This document shows, in pieces, positions 18,328 through 27,078 of a stretch of 64,000 bases of DNA. Both the position numbers and the translations under genes were made by a program. The stretch's first letter is position 1, and each line of letters starts with the position of its first letter. The notes under the pieces were generated by a model. The model was not told the DNA's origin, searched no databases, and saw nothing but the letters and a program-made list of their open reading frames with translations. Origin of the DNA: Rhizomicrobium sp. (GTDB taxonomy: Bacteria > Pseudomonadota > Alphaproteobacteria > Micropepsales > Micropepsaceae); the NCBI GenBank assembly GCA_037200385.1, contig JBBCGL010000001.1, positions 2,991,418 to 3,055,417 on the forward strand, given 5' to 3'.

Positions 18328-18353
18328 CCTCCCCCCCGTTGCAACGGGGGAGG
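18328..18353. terminator. Bidirectional stem-loop between convergent genes
   Basis: CCTCCCCC...GTTG pairs with CAACGGGGGAGG in a 12-bp GC-rich stem (two extra C in one arm). It sits between the 36-codon ORF and the end of the DUF4424 gene. There is no T-run, so termination efficiency is uncertain. Confidence 0.4.
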
Positions 18354-18359
18354 AAGATC

Positions 18360-19361
18360 TCAATTCTGCTCCGCCGTCGGCCGTTCCAGGACCAGCAGCC
18401 GGATATCGGCCTTCGGCGCGAAATTCGTCAGCGTCGACTCGAAGCGCGTCGCGCCGGTCTTCTGCACATCGCCCGGCCAGCAGAACGACACGATGTTGGA
18501 GGGCTTCAGCTTGTCGACCGTCAGGTGGAAGCGCCCGATCGGGCCCTTCCAGTTGTTCGCGGTGACGATGACGAAGTCGGTGGTGTACTGGTTGAACATC
18601 CCGTCGCTGCCGGTATTCGTTTTCATCGCCGCGAAGCCGGCGCGCGCGGCGGCGAGCACCGGCGCGTCCGTGCAATAGGTCCGGGCGTAGTCGGCCGCCT
18701 GCGCCTTGTCGCTCAGGGCATAGGTCGTGAAGAAGGTCTGGCCGGTCACCGGCTGATAGGCATGGTCGACCGCGACCGTGCCGCCGGCCGGAAAATGCAT
18801 CTTCCACCAGAACTTCGTGGTCGTGGTCCATTTGGCGTGCACCACCTCGTCGCCGCCCGCTCCCTCGATCAGTCCGGCCTTCAGCAGCGCGTCATGCGCC
18901 GGCTTCGCCAGCTTCTGCAGCTTGTCGTAGCCGCCGCCGATCACGATGTTGAGCGGCAGGCCGGCGGCGCGCACCTGGGCCGAGACGTCCCTGCCGTTCA
19001 GCATGGCACGCTCTTCCGGCGTGGGCGTCACCTCCTTGCCGTCGATCCTGAGCTTGAAGCCGACGAAATTGGGCGTGGTGTCGATGGTGGTGCCGATCGG
19101 CGATTCCGCGAGCTCGTAATTGTCGACGTCGGGCAGTGGGAAGGCGACGATGGTGTCGATGTCGCGGCCGCTGTCGTTGACGAAGGTGTAATGGACCTTG
19201 ATCGCCTTGGGGCTGATGTAGAGGTCTTCGCTCGCCATGCGGATGTCGGCGCTCTTCGTCAGCACGATGCCGCCCGCGCCCAGCATGGCGGAGCTGTCGT
19301 CGGCGAGCGCCGGCGCGGCGAACGCGAAAACGGATGCGAGAAGCGCGAGCCTGACTTTCAT
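18360..19361 (-). CDS. DUF4424 family exported protein
   Basis: The 333-residue protein has a signal peptide (about 1-20, cleavage ALADD). The pattern after it (DDSSAMLGAGGIVLTKSADI, then VHYTFVNDSGRDIDTIVAFPLPD) is that of DUF4424, periplasmic proteins of unknown function with a sandwich-like fold. Cys residues near DYARTYC and IVSFCWPGD may pair. It is monocistronic, ending at the stem-loop at 18328-18353. Confidence 0.85.
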   Translation of the reverse strand: MKVRLALLASVFAFAAPALADDSSAMLGAGGIVLTKSADIRMASEDLYISPKAIKVHYTFVNDSGRDIDTIVAFPLPDVDNYELAESPIGTTIDTTPNFVGFKLRIDGKEVTPTPEERAMLNGRDVSAQVRAAGLPLNIVIGGGYDKLQKLAKPAHDALLKAGLIEGAGGDEVVHAKWTTTTKFWWKMHFPAGGTVAVDHAYQPVTGQTFFTTYALSDKAQAADYARTYCTDAPVLAAARAGFAAMKTNTGSDGMFNQYTTDFVIVTANNWKGPIGRFHLTVDKLKPSNIVSFCWPGDVQKTGATRFESTLTNFAPKADIRLLVLERPTAEQN

Positions 19362-19487
19362 GTGGTCCCCCGAGACAAATCTTGATCATCTCCAGCGTGC
19401 CTTGGCGCACCGTCGAACACAAACAGGATTGTCGTCCCCGGCGAGGCGCGCGAAGCGTGCCGAGGTAAGGGGTGTGCGTTGCGCGCC

Positions 19488-20390
19488 TTACGAATACGTC
19501 CGCTCGTCCCACCACGGGAAATAGGGCGGCATGTCCTTCGAGACGCTCTGGGTGAATTTCGCCGGGCGCTTCTCGAGGAACGCCACCACGCCTTCCTTCA
19601 CATCCGCCGAGGCGCCGCGCGCATAGATGCCGCGCGAGTCGACCTTGTGCGCCTCCATCGGGTGATCCATGCCGAGGCCGCGCCACATCATCTGGCGGAT
19701 CAGCGCGACGGAGACCGGCGCGGCATTGTCCACGATCTCCCTAGCGATGGCGCGGGCGCGCGGGATGAGCTGGTCCGGCGGCACGACCTCCTGCACCAGG
19801 CGGCCGGCGAGCGCTTCCTGCGCATCGAACACCTTGCCCGAGAAGCACCAGGACAGCGCCTGTTGAATCCCCACGATACGCGGCAGGAACCAGCTCGAGG
19901 CCGCTTCCGGCACGATGCCGCGGCGCGCGAACACGAAGCCGAACTTCGCGCTCTCCGAGGCGATGCGGATATCCATGGCGAGCTGCATCGTGGTGCCGAT
20001 GCCGACGGACGGGCCGTTGACCGCGGCGATCACCGGCTTGAGACACTCGAAGATCTCCAGCGTGACGCGACCGCCGCCGTCGCGGATCCGTTCGTCGGAC
20101 CAGTTGAAATCCTCGGCATCGGCGGGGCCGGCGTTGCGCTCCGGCCGGTCGGCGCGCTTGGTCGCGTCGAAGGTCGCGGCGCCCGCCGACAGATCGGCGC
20201 CGGCGCAGAAGGCGCGGCCCGCGCCGGTGACGATGATGACGCGGACCTCGTCATCGGCATTCGCGGCGCGGAAGGCGTCGATCAGCTCGGTCATCATCGT
20301 GCCGGTGAAGGCGTTGAGCTTCTCCGGCCGGTTCAGCGTGATGGTGAGGATGTTGTCCGAGATCTCGGTGAGGATTTCCTTGTACGGCAT
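19488..20390 (-). CDS. Enoyl-CoA hydratase/isomerase (crotonase family)
   Basis: The protein has 300 residues. Crotonase oxyanion-hole segments are visible in GRAFCAGADLSAGA and in VNGPSVGIGTTMQLAMDIRI; the second catalytic position in FARRGIVPEAASSWFLPRIV has Glu, as in hydratases. It should act on enoyl-CoA in fatty or amino acid catabolism. ATG 20390 begins the family-like MPYKEI; a frame extension to 20423 is not conserved-looking. A half copy of an intergenic palindrome (around 19424-19470) follows the gene. Confidence 0.92.
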   Translation of the reverse strand: MPYKEILTEISDNILTITLNRPEKLNAFTGTMMTELIDAFRAANADDEVRVIIVTGAGRAFCAGADLSAGAATFDATKRADRPERNAGPADAEDFNWSDERIRDGGGRVTLEIFECLKPVIAAVNGPSVGIGTTMQLAMDIRIASESAKFGFVFARRGIVPEAASSWFLPRIVGIQQALSWCFSGKVFDAQEALAGRLVQEVVPPDQLIPRARAIAREIVDNAAPVSVALIRQMMWRGLGMDHPMEAHKVDSRGIYARGASADVKEGVVAFLEKRPAKFTQSVSKDMPPYFPWWDERTYS

Positions 20391-20437
20391 GGGAACGGAC
20401 CTTCTTGCGTGTCGCGCAAGCATAACCGAAGGCGCGG

Positions 20438-20476
20438 TTGCCGCACGGGCAGTGACGTGCTACATATGTGCTACAT
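20438..20476 (+). promoter_or_regulatory. Promoter and repeat operator of the Phd/PIN module
   Basis: TTGCCG (20438-20443), 17 bp, and TACATA (20461-20466) preceded by TGC form an extended -10 promoter. The sequence TGCTACAT occurs twice (20458-20465 and 20469-20476), covering the -10 and the start site, so the antitoxin could repress by binding there. The GTG start is about 17 bp from the predicted transcription start. Confidence 0.45.
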
Positions 20477-20489
20477 TGGAGATGCCGGC

Positions 20490-20750
20490 GTGCGGAAAGT
20501 CAATCTCAGAGAGGCCAATCAGCGGTTTTCCCGGCTTGTGCGCGAGGTGCAGGAAACGGGCGAGCCTGTCTCGGTATACCGCCATGGGGAGCTTGCGGTC
20601 GAGATCCATCCACCTGCGTCGCGCGATACCGCGCGCGTTCTCACGCCCGAGCAGCAGGCCGCGCTCAAATCGCTGATCGAGCTGTCACATCGCATTCGCG
20701 GAAAATCCGACGGCCGCAAGATGACGCGCGACGAGATGCATGAGCGCTAG
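20490..20750 (+). CDS. Phd/YefM-type antitoxin
   Basis: The 86-residue protein begins VRKVNLREANQRFSRLVREV, the N-terminal DNA-binding fold of the Phd/YefM family, and continues GEPVSVYRHGELAVEIHP. I choose GTG 20490 because GGAG lies 8 bp upstream; an ATG at 20466 would fall inside the predicted -10. The C-terminal half should wrap the toxin. It overlaps the PIN gene by 11 bp. Confidence 0.82.
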   Translation: MRKVNLREANQRFSRLVREVQETGEPVSVYRHGELAVEIHPPASRDTARVLTPEQQAALKSLIELSHRIRGKSDGRKMTRDEMHER

Positions 20751-21198
20751 ACGCTTTTCGCTCGACTCCAATGTGCTGGTTTATTTTTTCGACCATCGCG
20801 ACAAGATCAAGCAGTCGATCGCGGAACAGATCATCGTCGCCGCACCCGCGCGCGATTGCATGATCGGCTTGCAAGCGGTCGGCGAGTTCCATGTTGCTTC
20901 GACCCGCAAGAAAATCCTGCAGGCCGCCGAGGCGAGCCGCGGCGTCTCGTATTATCTCGCGACGTTTTCGACCTTCCAGCCGACTCCGGACTCGCACCGC
21001 ATCGCGGCGCGCGAGGCGGCGGCGGGGCGGTTTTCCTATTGGGACTGTGTCCTTCTGGCCTCGGCTGCCGAGGCCGGCTGCACAATGCTCTTGAGCGAGG
21101 ACATGCAGGACGGGACGCGCCTCGGAAACATCGCCGTGCGCAATCCGTTCGGTGCGAAGGGCTTGAGCGCGGCGGCGGCCGCCGCGCTCGCGCCGTGA
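20740..21198 (+). CDS. PIN-domain toxin (VapC-like RNase)
   Basis: The 152-residue protein has the PIN active-site acids: Asp9 in SLDSNVLVYFFD, Glu49 in VGEFH, Asp102 in YWDCVLLASA and Glu120/Asp121 in LSEDMQDG. PIN toxins cut tRNA or other RNAs with magnesium. It follows the antitoxin with an 11-bp overlap. Its stop abuts the stop of the convergent MerR gene. Confidence 0.87.
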   Translation: MSARRFSLDSNVLVYFFDHRDKIKQSIAEQIIVAAPARDCMIGLQAVGEFHVASTRKKILQAAEASRGVSYYLATFSTFQPTPDSHRIAAREAAAGRFSYWDCVLLASAAEAGCTMLLSEDMQDGTRLGNIAVRNPFGAKGLSAAAAAALAP

Positions 21199-21621
21199 CT
21201 ACTCCGCCGCGACCTGATGCAGTGCCGCGGGGCTGAGCCGGCCCTTGGCGACGGCGTCGTCGACCGCGCTGATCGCGCGCTTGAGCTCGACCAGCGAATC
21301 CTCGATGTCGACCTTCTGGCGCTCGAGCTTGTGCAGCTGCTCCTCGAACTTCTTGCGGGCATGCAGCGTCTGCGTCACGCCGCCATCATGGTGCGTGTCG
21401 TAGAGGTCCAGGATCTCGCGGATCTCCGCGAGGCTGAAGCCGACGCGGCGGCCGCGCAGGATCAGGATGATGCGGGCGCGGTCGCGGCTCGCATAGATGC
21501 GGGTCTGGCCGCGCCGCTCGGGCGCGATCAGGCCTTCATCCTCGTAGAAGCGCAGCGTGCGCGCGGTGACGTCGAACTCCTTGGTGAGCTGACGGATCGT
21601 GAAAGTGCGATTGATGTTCAT
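21199..21621 (-). CDS. MerR-family regulator, LiuR-like
   Basis: The 140-residue protein has the MerR winged helix (FTIRQLTKEFDVTARTLRFY, then LIAPERRGQTRIYASRDRAR) and a dimerisation coiled coil (about 85-125). Without conserved metal-binding Cys it fits the LiuR type, which controls branched-chain amino acid and acyl-CoA catabolism in proteobacteria. The ATG 21621 is preferred to an in-frame TTG at 21630. A tandem ACGT site upstream suits autoregulation. Confidence 0.82.
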   Translation of the reverse strand: MNINRTFTIRQLTKEFDVTARTLRFYEDEGLIAPERRGQTRIYASRDRARIILILRGRRVGFSLAEIREILDLYDTHHDGGVTQTLHARKKFEEQLHKLERQKVDIEDSLVELKRAISAVDDAVAKGRLSPAALHQVAAE

Positions 21622-21704
21622 CTGTTTCAAACGGGTCGCTCGGCTTGCTCGCCTTGTCGCCCGGCCTCCCTGACAATTTCTCAGTCCGGGGATTTTGCTT
21701 GCCG

Positions 21705-21721
21705 CTTACGTCAACGTCAAG
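21705..21721. promoter_or_regulatory. Tandem ACGT site upstream of the MerR gene
   Basis: CTTACGTCAACGTCAAG holds two ACGT boxes two bases apart, making the core palindrome ACGTCAACGT. ACGT-containing palindromes of this kind are known for LiuR-type MerR regulators. It lies 84 bp before the MerR start codon. Confidence 0.4.
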
Positions 21722-21798
21722 CGGTTTGGAGAAAATTTGTCCCGTGCCAGACAACCGAGAACTCCGCGCCTTTCCAAGGCTTTACGGAAAGCCCGCTG

Positions 21799-23049
21799 TC
21801 AATCGCAGACTTTTCGCTCCTGGAGCGCGGCATAGATCGTGTCCAGGCGCTCCTCCGCGAAGCCGCAGAGCGGGTTGCCCAGGGCGCGCGCTTCATCGGG
21901 CCGGTTCTCATAGGCCACGACCAATGCCAGCAGCACCGTGACGGTCTTGGTGAATTCCGGTGCGAGCTGCGCCGCCAGCACGTCCTTGGTCGCGAGGGCC
22001 TGGCGCAGCTGCTCCTCGGCATCGGCGAGATCGTGGTCGTATTTGAGGAAAGCATAGCCGCGCAGCAGATGGACTCGCGGGTCGTGCGGATAGCGCGTCA
22101 CCAGCGCGCGCGCCGTATCCGAGTCCACGGCGTTGAGCGCGGGCAGCTCGCCTTCGGGGACGAGGCCGGCGGGCGGTGGCGGGACGCCCGCGACCTGCGC
22201 ATCGCCGGGCTGGGTGCCCAGCAGGAACGCAGCGAGCGCCGCGACCGCCCCGAACGCGGCGATGCCGGCCGCGAGATTGCCCAGGGCGGGGCGGTCTTCG
22301 CCGGGCGCCCAGACCATCTGCAATATCGCGCCGGTGACGAGGCCGATGAGGATGCCGCCGAGATGGCCCGCGAAGTCGGTGTTAAGATGGCTGGCATCCG
22401 CTGCCATCGGGATGAGCGCGGGCAGGATCAGCCAGAGCGCCCATTTCTGCATCCGCTTGCCCCTGGGGCCGGTGCGCGCGCTGGCACCGCACAGGAAGGC
22501 CGCGCCCAGCACGCCCATGATCGCGCCCGAGGCGCCGACCGCGGGGATGTCGGGCTCGTTGAGCAGGACCGATCCGAGCGAGCCGCCGATCGCGCCGATG
22601 GTGAACAGACCGGCGAACCAGCGTGCGCCGATCAGCGGCTCGAGCATGACGCCGATGATGGCGAAGACGACGAGGTTGCCGATGAGGTGTCCGAGGCTGC
22701 CATGCAGCAGCGGCGCGGTGAGGATGCGCCAGACCTGGCCGTGCCCGAACACCAGTTCGCCGTCGATCGCGCCATAGGCGATCAGCGAGCGCACCGGCGG
22801 CGACATGCCGGGATAGAGCCGCGGCGCGCTGTGCACCTCGAAGGCGAAGACCGCGGCGAGCACGAAGATCAGCACGATGGTGACGATGGGAACGCGCAAG
22901 GCCGGCATTGCGGTGGCGGGCCGCGCCGCGCGCGCCGGCATTTCCGTTGCCGGCGCCCGGCCGGACGCCAGCACCGGCGCTGCCGCCATGGCGCGCGGCG
23001 CATAGCTCCGCGCCGTGGATGTCCCGCGCTTGCCGAAGGTCCCCGCCAT
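21799..23049 (-). CDS. Rhomboid family intramembrane serine protease
   Basis: The 416-residue protein has a basic N-terminus, then seven or so helices. The rhomboid catalytic dyad is Ser174 in GASGAIMG and His229 in DFAGHLGG; the HGSLGHLIGN motif (116-125) supplies the oxyanion-side residues. After the membrane part, about residues 290-416 form a soluble helical region with a TPR-like repeat (LLRGYAFLKYDHDLADAEEQ). It cleaves transmembrane substrates that cannot be named here. ATG 23049 has AGAGG upstream. Confidence 0.9.
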   Translation of the reverse strand: MAGTFGKRGTSTARSYAPRAMAAAPVLASGRAPATEMPARAARPATAMPALRVPIVTIVLIFVLAAVFAFEVHSAPRLYPGMSPPVRSLIAYGAIDGELVFGHGQVWRILTAPLLHGSLGHLIGNLVVFAIIGVMLEPLIGARWFAGLFTIGAIGGSLGSVLLNEPDIPAVGASGAIMGVLGAAFLCGASARTGPRGKRMQKWALWLILPALIPMAADASHLNTDFAGHLGGILIGLVTGAILQMVWAPGEDRPALGNLAAGIAAFGAVAALAAFLLGTQPGDAQVAGVPPPPAGLVPEGELPALNAVDSDTARALVTRYPHDPRVHLLRGYAFLKYDHDLADAEEQLRQALATKDVLAAQLAPEFTKTVTVLLALVVAYENRPDEARALGNPLCGFAEERLDTIYAALQERKVCD

Positions 23050-23117
23050 CGCCGCCTCTTCCGGATGACGGACCCTACGACGAGGACGTTCCCCAAGACT
23101 TAAGGGACAAGGTGAAC

Positions 23118-23155
23118 GCAAATAAAGCAAAGGCCGCGGGCGACGCCGCGGCCTT
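23118..23155 (-). terminator. Rho-independent terminator of sodB
   Basis: On the minus strand a perfect 10-bp stem AAGGCCGCGG/CCGCGGCCTT (23130-23155, 6-nt loop) is followed by the T-rich TTTGCTTTATTTG. It begins about 23 bp after the sodB stop. Confidence 0.75.
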
Positions 23156-23177
23156 CGTACGGTGCAAGGTCCGCCTG

Positions 23178-23816
23178 CTATTCGGCCGCGGCGCGGATCG
23201 CATTGTCTTCCTTGCGGAGATTCTCCGCCGCGAAGTCCCAGTCGATCAGCTTGGCGAGCGCCGCCTGGAGATATTTCGGACGCTCGTTCTGATAGTCGAG
23301 ATAATAGGCATGCTCCCACACGTCGAGGGTGAGCAGGCAGTTCACGCCCTTCGCCATCGGATCGACCGCGTTCGCGGTCTTCTCCACCGAGAGCTTGCCG
23401 CCCTGCGAGGTGAGCCACACCCAGCCGGAGCCGAACTGCTCCTTGCCGTCGGTCGCGAGCTTCTCCACCAGCTTGTCGACCGTGCCGAAGTCGCGCTCGA
23501 TCGCGCGCGCCAGCTCGCCCGACGGCTTGCCGGATTTGGGCGTCAGCGAGCGCCAGTAGAAATCGTGGTTCCACACCTGCGCCGCGTTGTTGAAGATCTT
23601 CTTCTCGTCGGTGCCTTCGCGCGCATTCAGCGTCGCCTGCACCACGCGTTCCAGCGGCATGTCGGCATATTGGGTGCCGGCGACCAGCTTGTTGAGCGTA
23701 TCCACATAGGTCTTGTGATGCTTGTGATAGTGAAACTCGATGGTGCGCGCCGAGATGGTGGGCTCCAGCGCGGATTCCGCCCAGGGCAACGGCTTGAGTT
23801 CGAAGGGTCCGGTCAT
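23178..23816 (-). CDS. sodB: Fe/Mn superoxide dismutase
   Basis: The 212-residue enzyme converts superoxide to peroxide and oxygen. Metal ligands are visible as His29 in EFHYHKHHKTYV, His in QVWNHDFYW, and Asp and His in LDVWEHAYYLDY. The FNNAAQVWNH segment and the Gln before the SGW motif (EQFGSGWVWL) lean towards the iron type, though Mn use is not excluded. No signal peptide, so it is cytoplasmic. It is monocistronic with its own terminator. Confidence 0.93.
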   Translation of the reverse strand: MTGPFELKPLPWAESALEPTISARTIEFHYHKHHKTYVDTLNKLVAGTQYADMPLERVVQATLNAREGTDEKKIFNNAAQVWNHDFYWRSLTPKSGKPSGELARAIERDFGTVDKLVEKLATDGKEQFGSGWVWLTSQGGKLSVEKTANAVDPMAKGVNCLLTLDVWEHAYYLDYQNERPKYLQAALAKLIDWDFAAENLRKEDNAIRAAAE

Positions 23817-24033
23817 GATGTCCTCTAAGGATGCAGCGCGGAACGCAGTCCCGCTTTACAGTGCCACACGGGATAAGGCGCGAAGCCGCCGGCGGTTCCT
23901 GAGAAATGTGTGAAATTTCGTCGCCGCGACGCTTGCAAAAACTTCGTGAACTTGCCGACCGCGATTGTCACTCGACTTACACAGCGCCGGAGTAGAGAAC
24001 CGATGCCAGCGGGGCACTTCGTTGGAGGACACG

Positions 24034-24282
24034 ATGCCTGCCTATGAAATCTGCTATCTGGAAGAAGACGGGTCTCTCGCCTGCGCCTTTTCGGTGCAGT
24101 TCGAGACCGAGATGCGCGCCAAGATCCTGGCGCATGCGATGAAGCCCGCAGACTGCCGCGTGCTGGAAGTGTGGAGCGGCAAGGAGCTGATCTACCGCCG
24201 GCCGGAAGACAGGCTTGACGCCCCGCGCTTCCTGGCGCACAGCCCGGCCGATGGCGCGGGAAAACTCGACTGCTTTGCTTGA
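24034..24282 (+). CDS. Small protein of unknown function
   Basis: The 82-residue protein starts MPAYEICYLEEDGSLACAFS with GGAGG at 6 bp spacing. Its first 60 residues (ending VLEVWSGKELIYRRPE) read like a compact alpha-beta domain. The last 32 bp overlap the nucleotidyltransferase gene, so the two are likely coupled. I do not recognise the family. Confidence 0.6.
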   Translation: MPAYEICYLEEDGSLACAFSVQFETEMRAKILAHAMKPADCRVLEVWSGKELIYRRPEDRLDAPRFLAHSPADGAGKLDCFA

Positions 24283-25114
24283 GACGCTCGCCGCGGCGCT
24301 GAAAGGCGTCGGCGGGGTGCGCGCGATCGTGCTGGGCGGCTCGCGCGGCCGCGGCACGGCGCAGGCGGGATCGGATTACGACATCGGTCTCTATTACGAC
24401 GGCGCCGGCGGTCTCGACATCGCGGCACTGGAGGCGGCCGCAGTCCTGCTGAACGGCTGCGCCGTGCGTGGGCCGGGCAAGGCGCCGGGCGACCCCTTGA
24501 TGACGCGACCCGGCGGCTGGGGCGAGTGGGTCGACGGCGGCGGCTGGCTTGTCGTCGGCGGCGAGCCCGTCGACCTGCTCTATCGCGAGCTCGCGCGGGT
24601 CGACCGCGTGATCGATGCGGCCGAACGCGGCGAATTCACCATCGCCTATCACGTCGGCCATCCGCACGGCTTCGCGTCGCCGATCTATGCCGGCGAGATC
24701 GCGACCTGCCGCGTGCTGCACGATCCGGAGGGGCTGGTCACGGCGCGCAAGGCGCGGCTGGAGCCTTATCCGGAGGCGCTGCGCGCCGCGGCGATCACGC
24801 GCTTCGGCCGTGAGGGACGGTTCTTCCTGGAGATCGCGCAGAAGGCGGCCGCGCGCGGCGACCTGGTCTATGTCACCGGCTGCGCCTTCCGGGCCGCGTC
24901 CTGCCTGCTGCAGGTCGTGTTCGCGATCAACCGCGAATGGCTGCTGAACGAGAAGGGCGCCGCGGCGCTGGCGGCTGGCTTTGCGCGGGCGCCGAAGGAT
25001 CTGCGCCTCAACCTCGAAGGCGCGCTGGCCGAGCTGGCTGCCGGCCCGCAAGGCATGCTGTCCTGCCTGCGCGCCATCGCCGATCTGTTCGACGAGGCGG
25101 CTGCGCTGGCCTGA
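24251..25114 (+). CDS. Nucleotidyltransferase-fold protein
   Basis: The protein has 287 residues. The polymerase-beta-type motif GGSRGRGTAQAGSDYDIGLY (GGS-x9-DxD) lies near the N-terminus, and a third acidic position follows in EPVDLLYREL. A helical C-terminal domain (about 180-287) resembles those of antibiotic or protein nucleotidyltransferases. It could transfer AMP to a small molecule or protein; the target is unknown. ATG 24251 overlaps the preceding small gene. Confidence 0.82.
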   Translation: MARENSTALLETLAAALKGVGGVRAIVLGGSRGRGTAQAGSDYDIGLYYDGAGGLDIAALEAAAVLLNGCAVRGPGKAPGDPLMTRPGGWGEWVDGGGWLVVGGEPVDLLYRELARVDRVIDAAERGEFTIAYHVGHPHGFASPIYAGEIATCRVLHDPEGLVTARKARLEPYPEALRAAAITRFGREGRFFLEIAQKAAARGDLVYVTGCAFRAASCLLQVVFAINREWLLNEKGAAALAAGFARAPKDLRLNLEGALAELAAGPQGMLSCLRAIADLFDEAAALA

Positions 25115-25250
25115 ATCACGGCTCCTTGCCCGACAAGCGGCGCCTTCGGCGATCCCTTGGGCAGGGCGATGGAGATCTTCTGGACCTTGCCGGCCATGGC
25201 GGCCTGCGATGGCAGGAAGAAGTACGATTTATCCTACCGCCGGGAGCGGT

Positions 25251-26570
25251 TCAATCGCGCGCCGCGGGGATCGCCTGGCCGTCGGCAGTGATCGAGTCGA
25301 AGCCGGCGATCTTGCCGCCCGCGCGCCGGAAGCGCACCCGGACCTCCGGATTGTTGTCCAAGGCGAAGAGGTCGTCGGCCAGCGGCGTCAGCGTGGTCGC
25401 TTCGCGGCCCTCGCGCTGGTACTGCAGCACGCCATCGGCGAGCCAGATCTTCCGCGCGCCGTATTTTCCGGCATAGGCGGCCAGGGCCGCGGCGTCGAGG
25501 CGCGGCGGATGCAGCGCGGCGTCGGCGGCGACCAGCGCCCAGGCATAGTCCTCGCGATGCGCCGTATCGCTTGGCCGGGCGAGCAGTCCGGTCAGCGCCA
25601 GCACCTCGGCCTGCGCCAGCGCCTGGCCCGGCGCGGCGGCGACGTCGGGCGCCAGGCCGATGCGCTCCCAATTGCCGTGCATGACGGGATGCTCGGTCCG
25701 GCCGACCGAGATGCTCTGGACGAAAAAGGGCGCGATCGGGAAGCCGTGATCGTTGTTCGCCGCGCCCGCCGTGTTCGATCCCACCAGCGTGCCGAGCTTG
25801 AAATAGCGGATATGGGCGGTGAACTCCTCCGCCGCGGAACCGGTATGGCTGCTGATCAGGACATAGAGCGGAATACCGGTGAGGCGCGGCGCATCGAGCT
25901 TGTCGATCACCCGCGTGGAGAAGTCCTTGCCTTCGAAGGTGTCGTGGAAATTCATCAGCACCCTGCCGTCGGGCGGCAGGAAATAGCTCACCAGCGCCTT
26001 CACCGCGTCGCCCGAGCCGCCGCCATTGCCGGCGATGTCGAGGATGATGGCGTCCGCGCCGTGCAGGAAGCGCGCGACGTCGGCGACCACCCGGGTGGTG
26101 ACGTCGCCGCTCCATTCGAAACCGCTGAGCCGGACATAGCGCACATTGCCCGGCAGGATGCGCATCTCCTCATAGCCCTGGTTGTCGCGCAGCGCCGCGG
26201 CGTCGGATAGCGGATCGCTGTCGTTCGCATCGCGCGGCAGCAGCGCGGCGCGGTAGGCGGCGGGGTCGTAGGCGAACCACATGTGGCGGTCCTGTGAGAT
26301 GGCGACCATGTCGTCGCTCAGGACGCGCGCGAACTCCGCCGGATTGGCGATCGTGTAGCGGCCGGCGGCCTCGCGGCGTCGCAGCTCCGCGACGATGCCG
26401 GCGCGCATGTCGGGGAACACGTAATGCGCCGACACCAGGCGCGCGACTTCGTCGATCACCGCGTGATCCTGGGCCGGCGTCAGGGCCGGCGGCGCTTCGG
26501 CACCGGCGCCCGACCAGCCGCAGAACAGCAGACCGGCCGCGACGACGAGCCGCCTGGCGATATCAGTCAT
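25251..26570 (-). CDS. S41 (C-terminal processing) family peptidase, exported
   Basis: The 439-residue protein has a signal peptide (cleavage near GAGAEAPP). An N-terminal cap helix region resembles IRBP/tricorn-type S41 enzymes. The catalytic segment shows DIAGNGGGSGDAVKAL and SSHTGSAAEEFTAHI, where the Ser of TGS is the nucleophile. A C-terminal beta domain follows. It overlaps the MarR gene by 8 bp, so its expression probably follows that regulator. Confidence 0.87.
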   Translation of the reverse strand: MTDIARRLVVAAGLLFCGWSGAGAEAPPALTPAQDHAVIDEVARLVSAHYVFPDMRAGIVAELRRREAAGRYTIANPAEFARVLSDDMVAISQDRHMWFAYDPAAYRAALLPRDANDSDPLSDAAALRDNQGYEEMRILPGNVRYVRLSGFEWSGDVTTRVVADVARFLHGADAIILDIAGNGGGSGDAVKALVSYFLPPDGRVLMNFHDTFEGKDFSTRVIDKLDAPRLTGIPLYVLISSHTGSAAEEFTAHIRYFKLGTLVGSNTAGAANNDHGFPIAPFFVQSISVGRTEHPVMHGNWERIGLAPDVAAAPGQALAQAEVLALTGLLARPSDTAHREDYAWALVAADAALHPPRLDAAALAAYAGKYGARKIWLADGVLQYQREGREATTLTPLADDLFALDNNPEVRVRFRRAGGKIAGFDSITADGQAIPAARD

Positions 26571-27078
26571 GGGCTTTTTTCCTTTTTGCCTTCGGTGCCT
26601 TGCGGAGCAGTTCGGCGACGCGTTGCGGCACCGGCGTCTGCGCCATCGCGTCTTCGATCCGGTTGAACGCATCGATCAGTCCGGGCGCGGCCTGCGCGCA
26701 GATCGTCTCGACGGCGTCGGCGATGGCGGTCCAGAGCGGCGTGAGCGCGGCGATCGCGCGCCGGCCCTTGGGCGTCAGCGCGAGGATCTGGCGGCGGCGA
26801 TCCGCCGGGTCGGCGCGGCCCGCCACCAGGCCGGCCTTGATCACCTCGCCGCGCACCTGGCTGACCGCGGCATGGCTGATGCCCAGGACCGACGCGAGCT
26901 CGCCCACGCTCATGGCGCCACGCTCGTCCAGCAAGGTGACGACGGCGAACCAGCGCGGCTGAAAGACGACCGCCTGCGCGCGGTAGACCGCCTCGACCTG
27001 GCGGTCGAGCCGCTCCGACAGCCGCCGTAGGCGCGTCCCGAAGGCGGCAAAGCGTTTTTCGCGGAGAATGTCGCTCAT
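26563..27078 (-). CDS. MarR family transcriptional regulator
   Basis: The 171-residue protein has a MarR winged helix: FAVVTLLDERGAMSVGELAS, then GISHAAVSQVRGEVIKAGLV and the wing DPADRRRQILALTPKGR. The C-terminus is Lys-rich. It is the first gene of an operon with the S41 peptidase. An inverted repeat GTAAG-TG-CTTAC lies 3 bp before its start codon and is the obvious autoregulatory site. Confidence 0.9.
   Translation of the reverse strand: MSDILREKRFAAFGTRLRRLSERLDRQVEAVYRAQAVVFQPRWFAVVTLLDERGAMSVGELASVLGISHAAVSQVRGEVIKAGLVAGRADPADRRRQILALTPKGRRAIAALTPLWTAIADAVETICAQAAPGLIDAFNRIEDAMAQTPVPQRVAELLRKAPKAKRKKAHD

Noticed and set aside
25118-25238. Minus-strand frame SYFFLPSQAAMAGKVQKISI between the nucleotidyltransferase and S41 genes
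   Set aside because: It reads somewhat like protein, but continues as antisense of the nucleotidyltransferase with no own stop or ribosome site.
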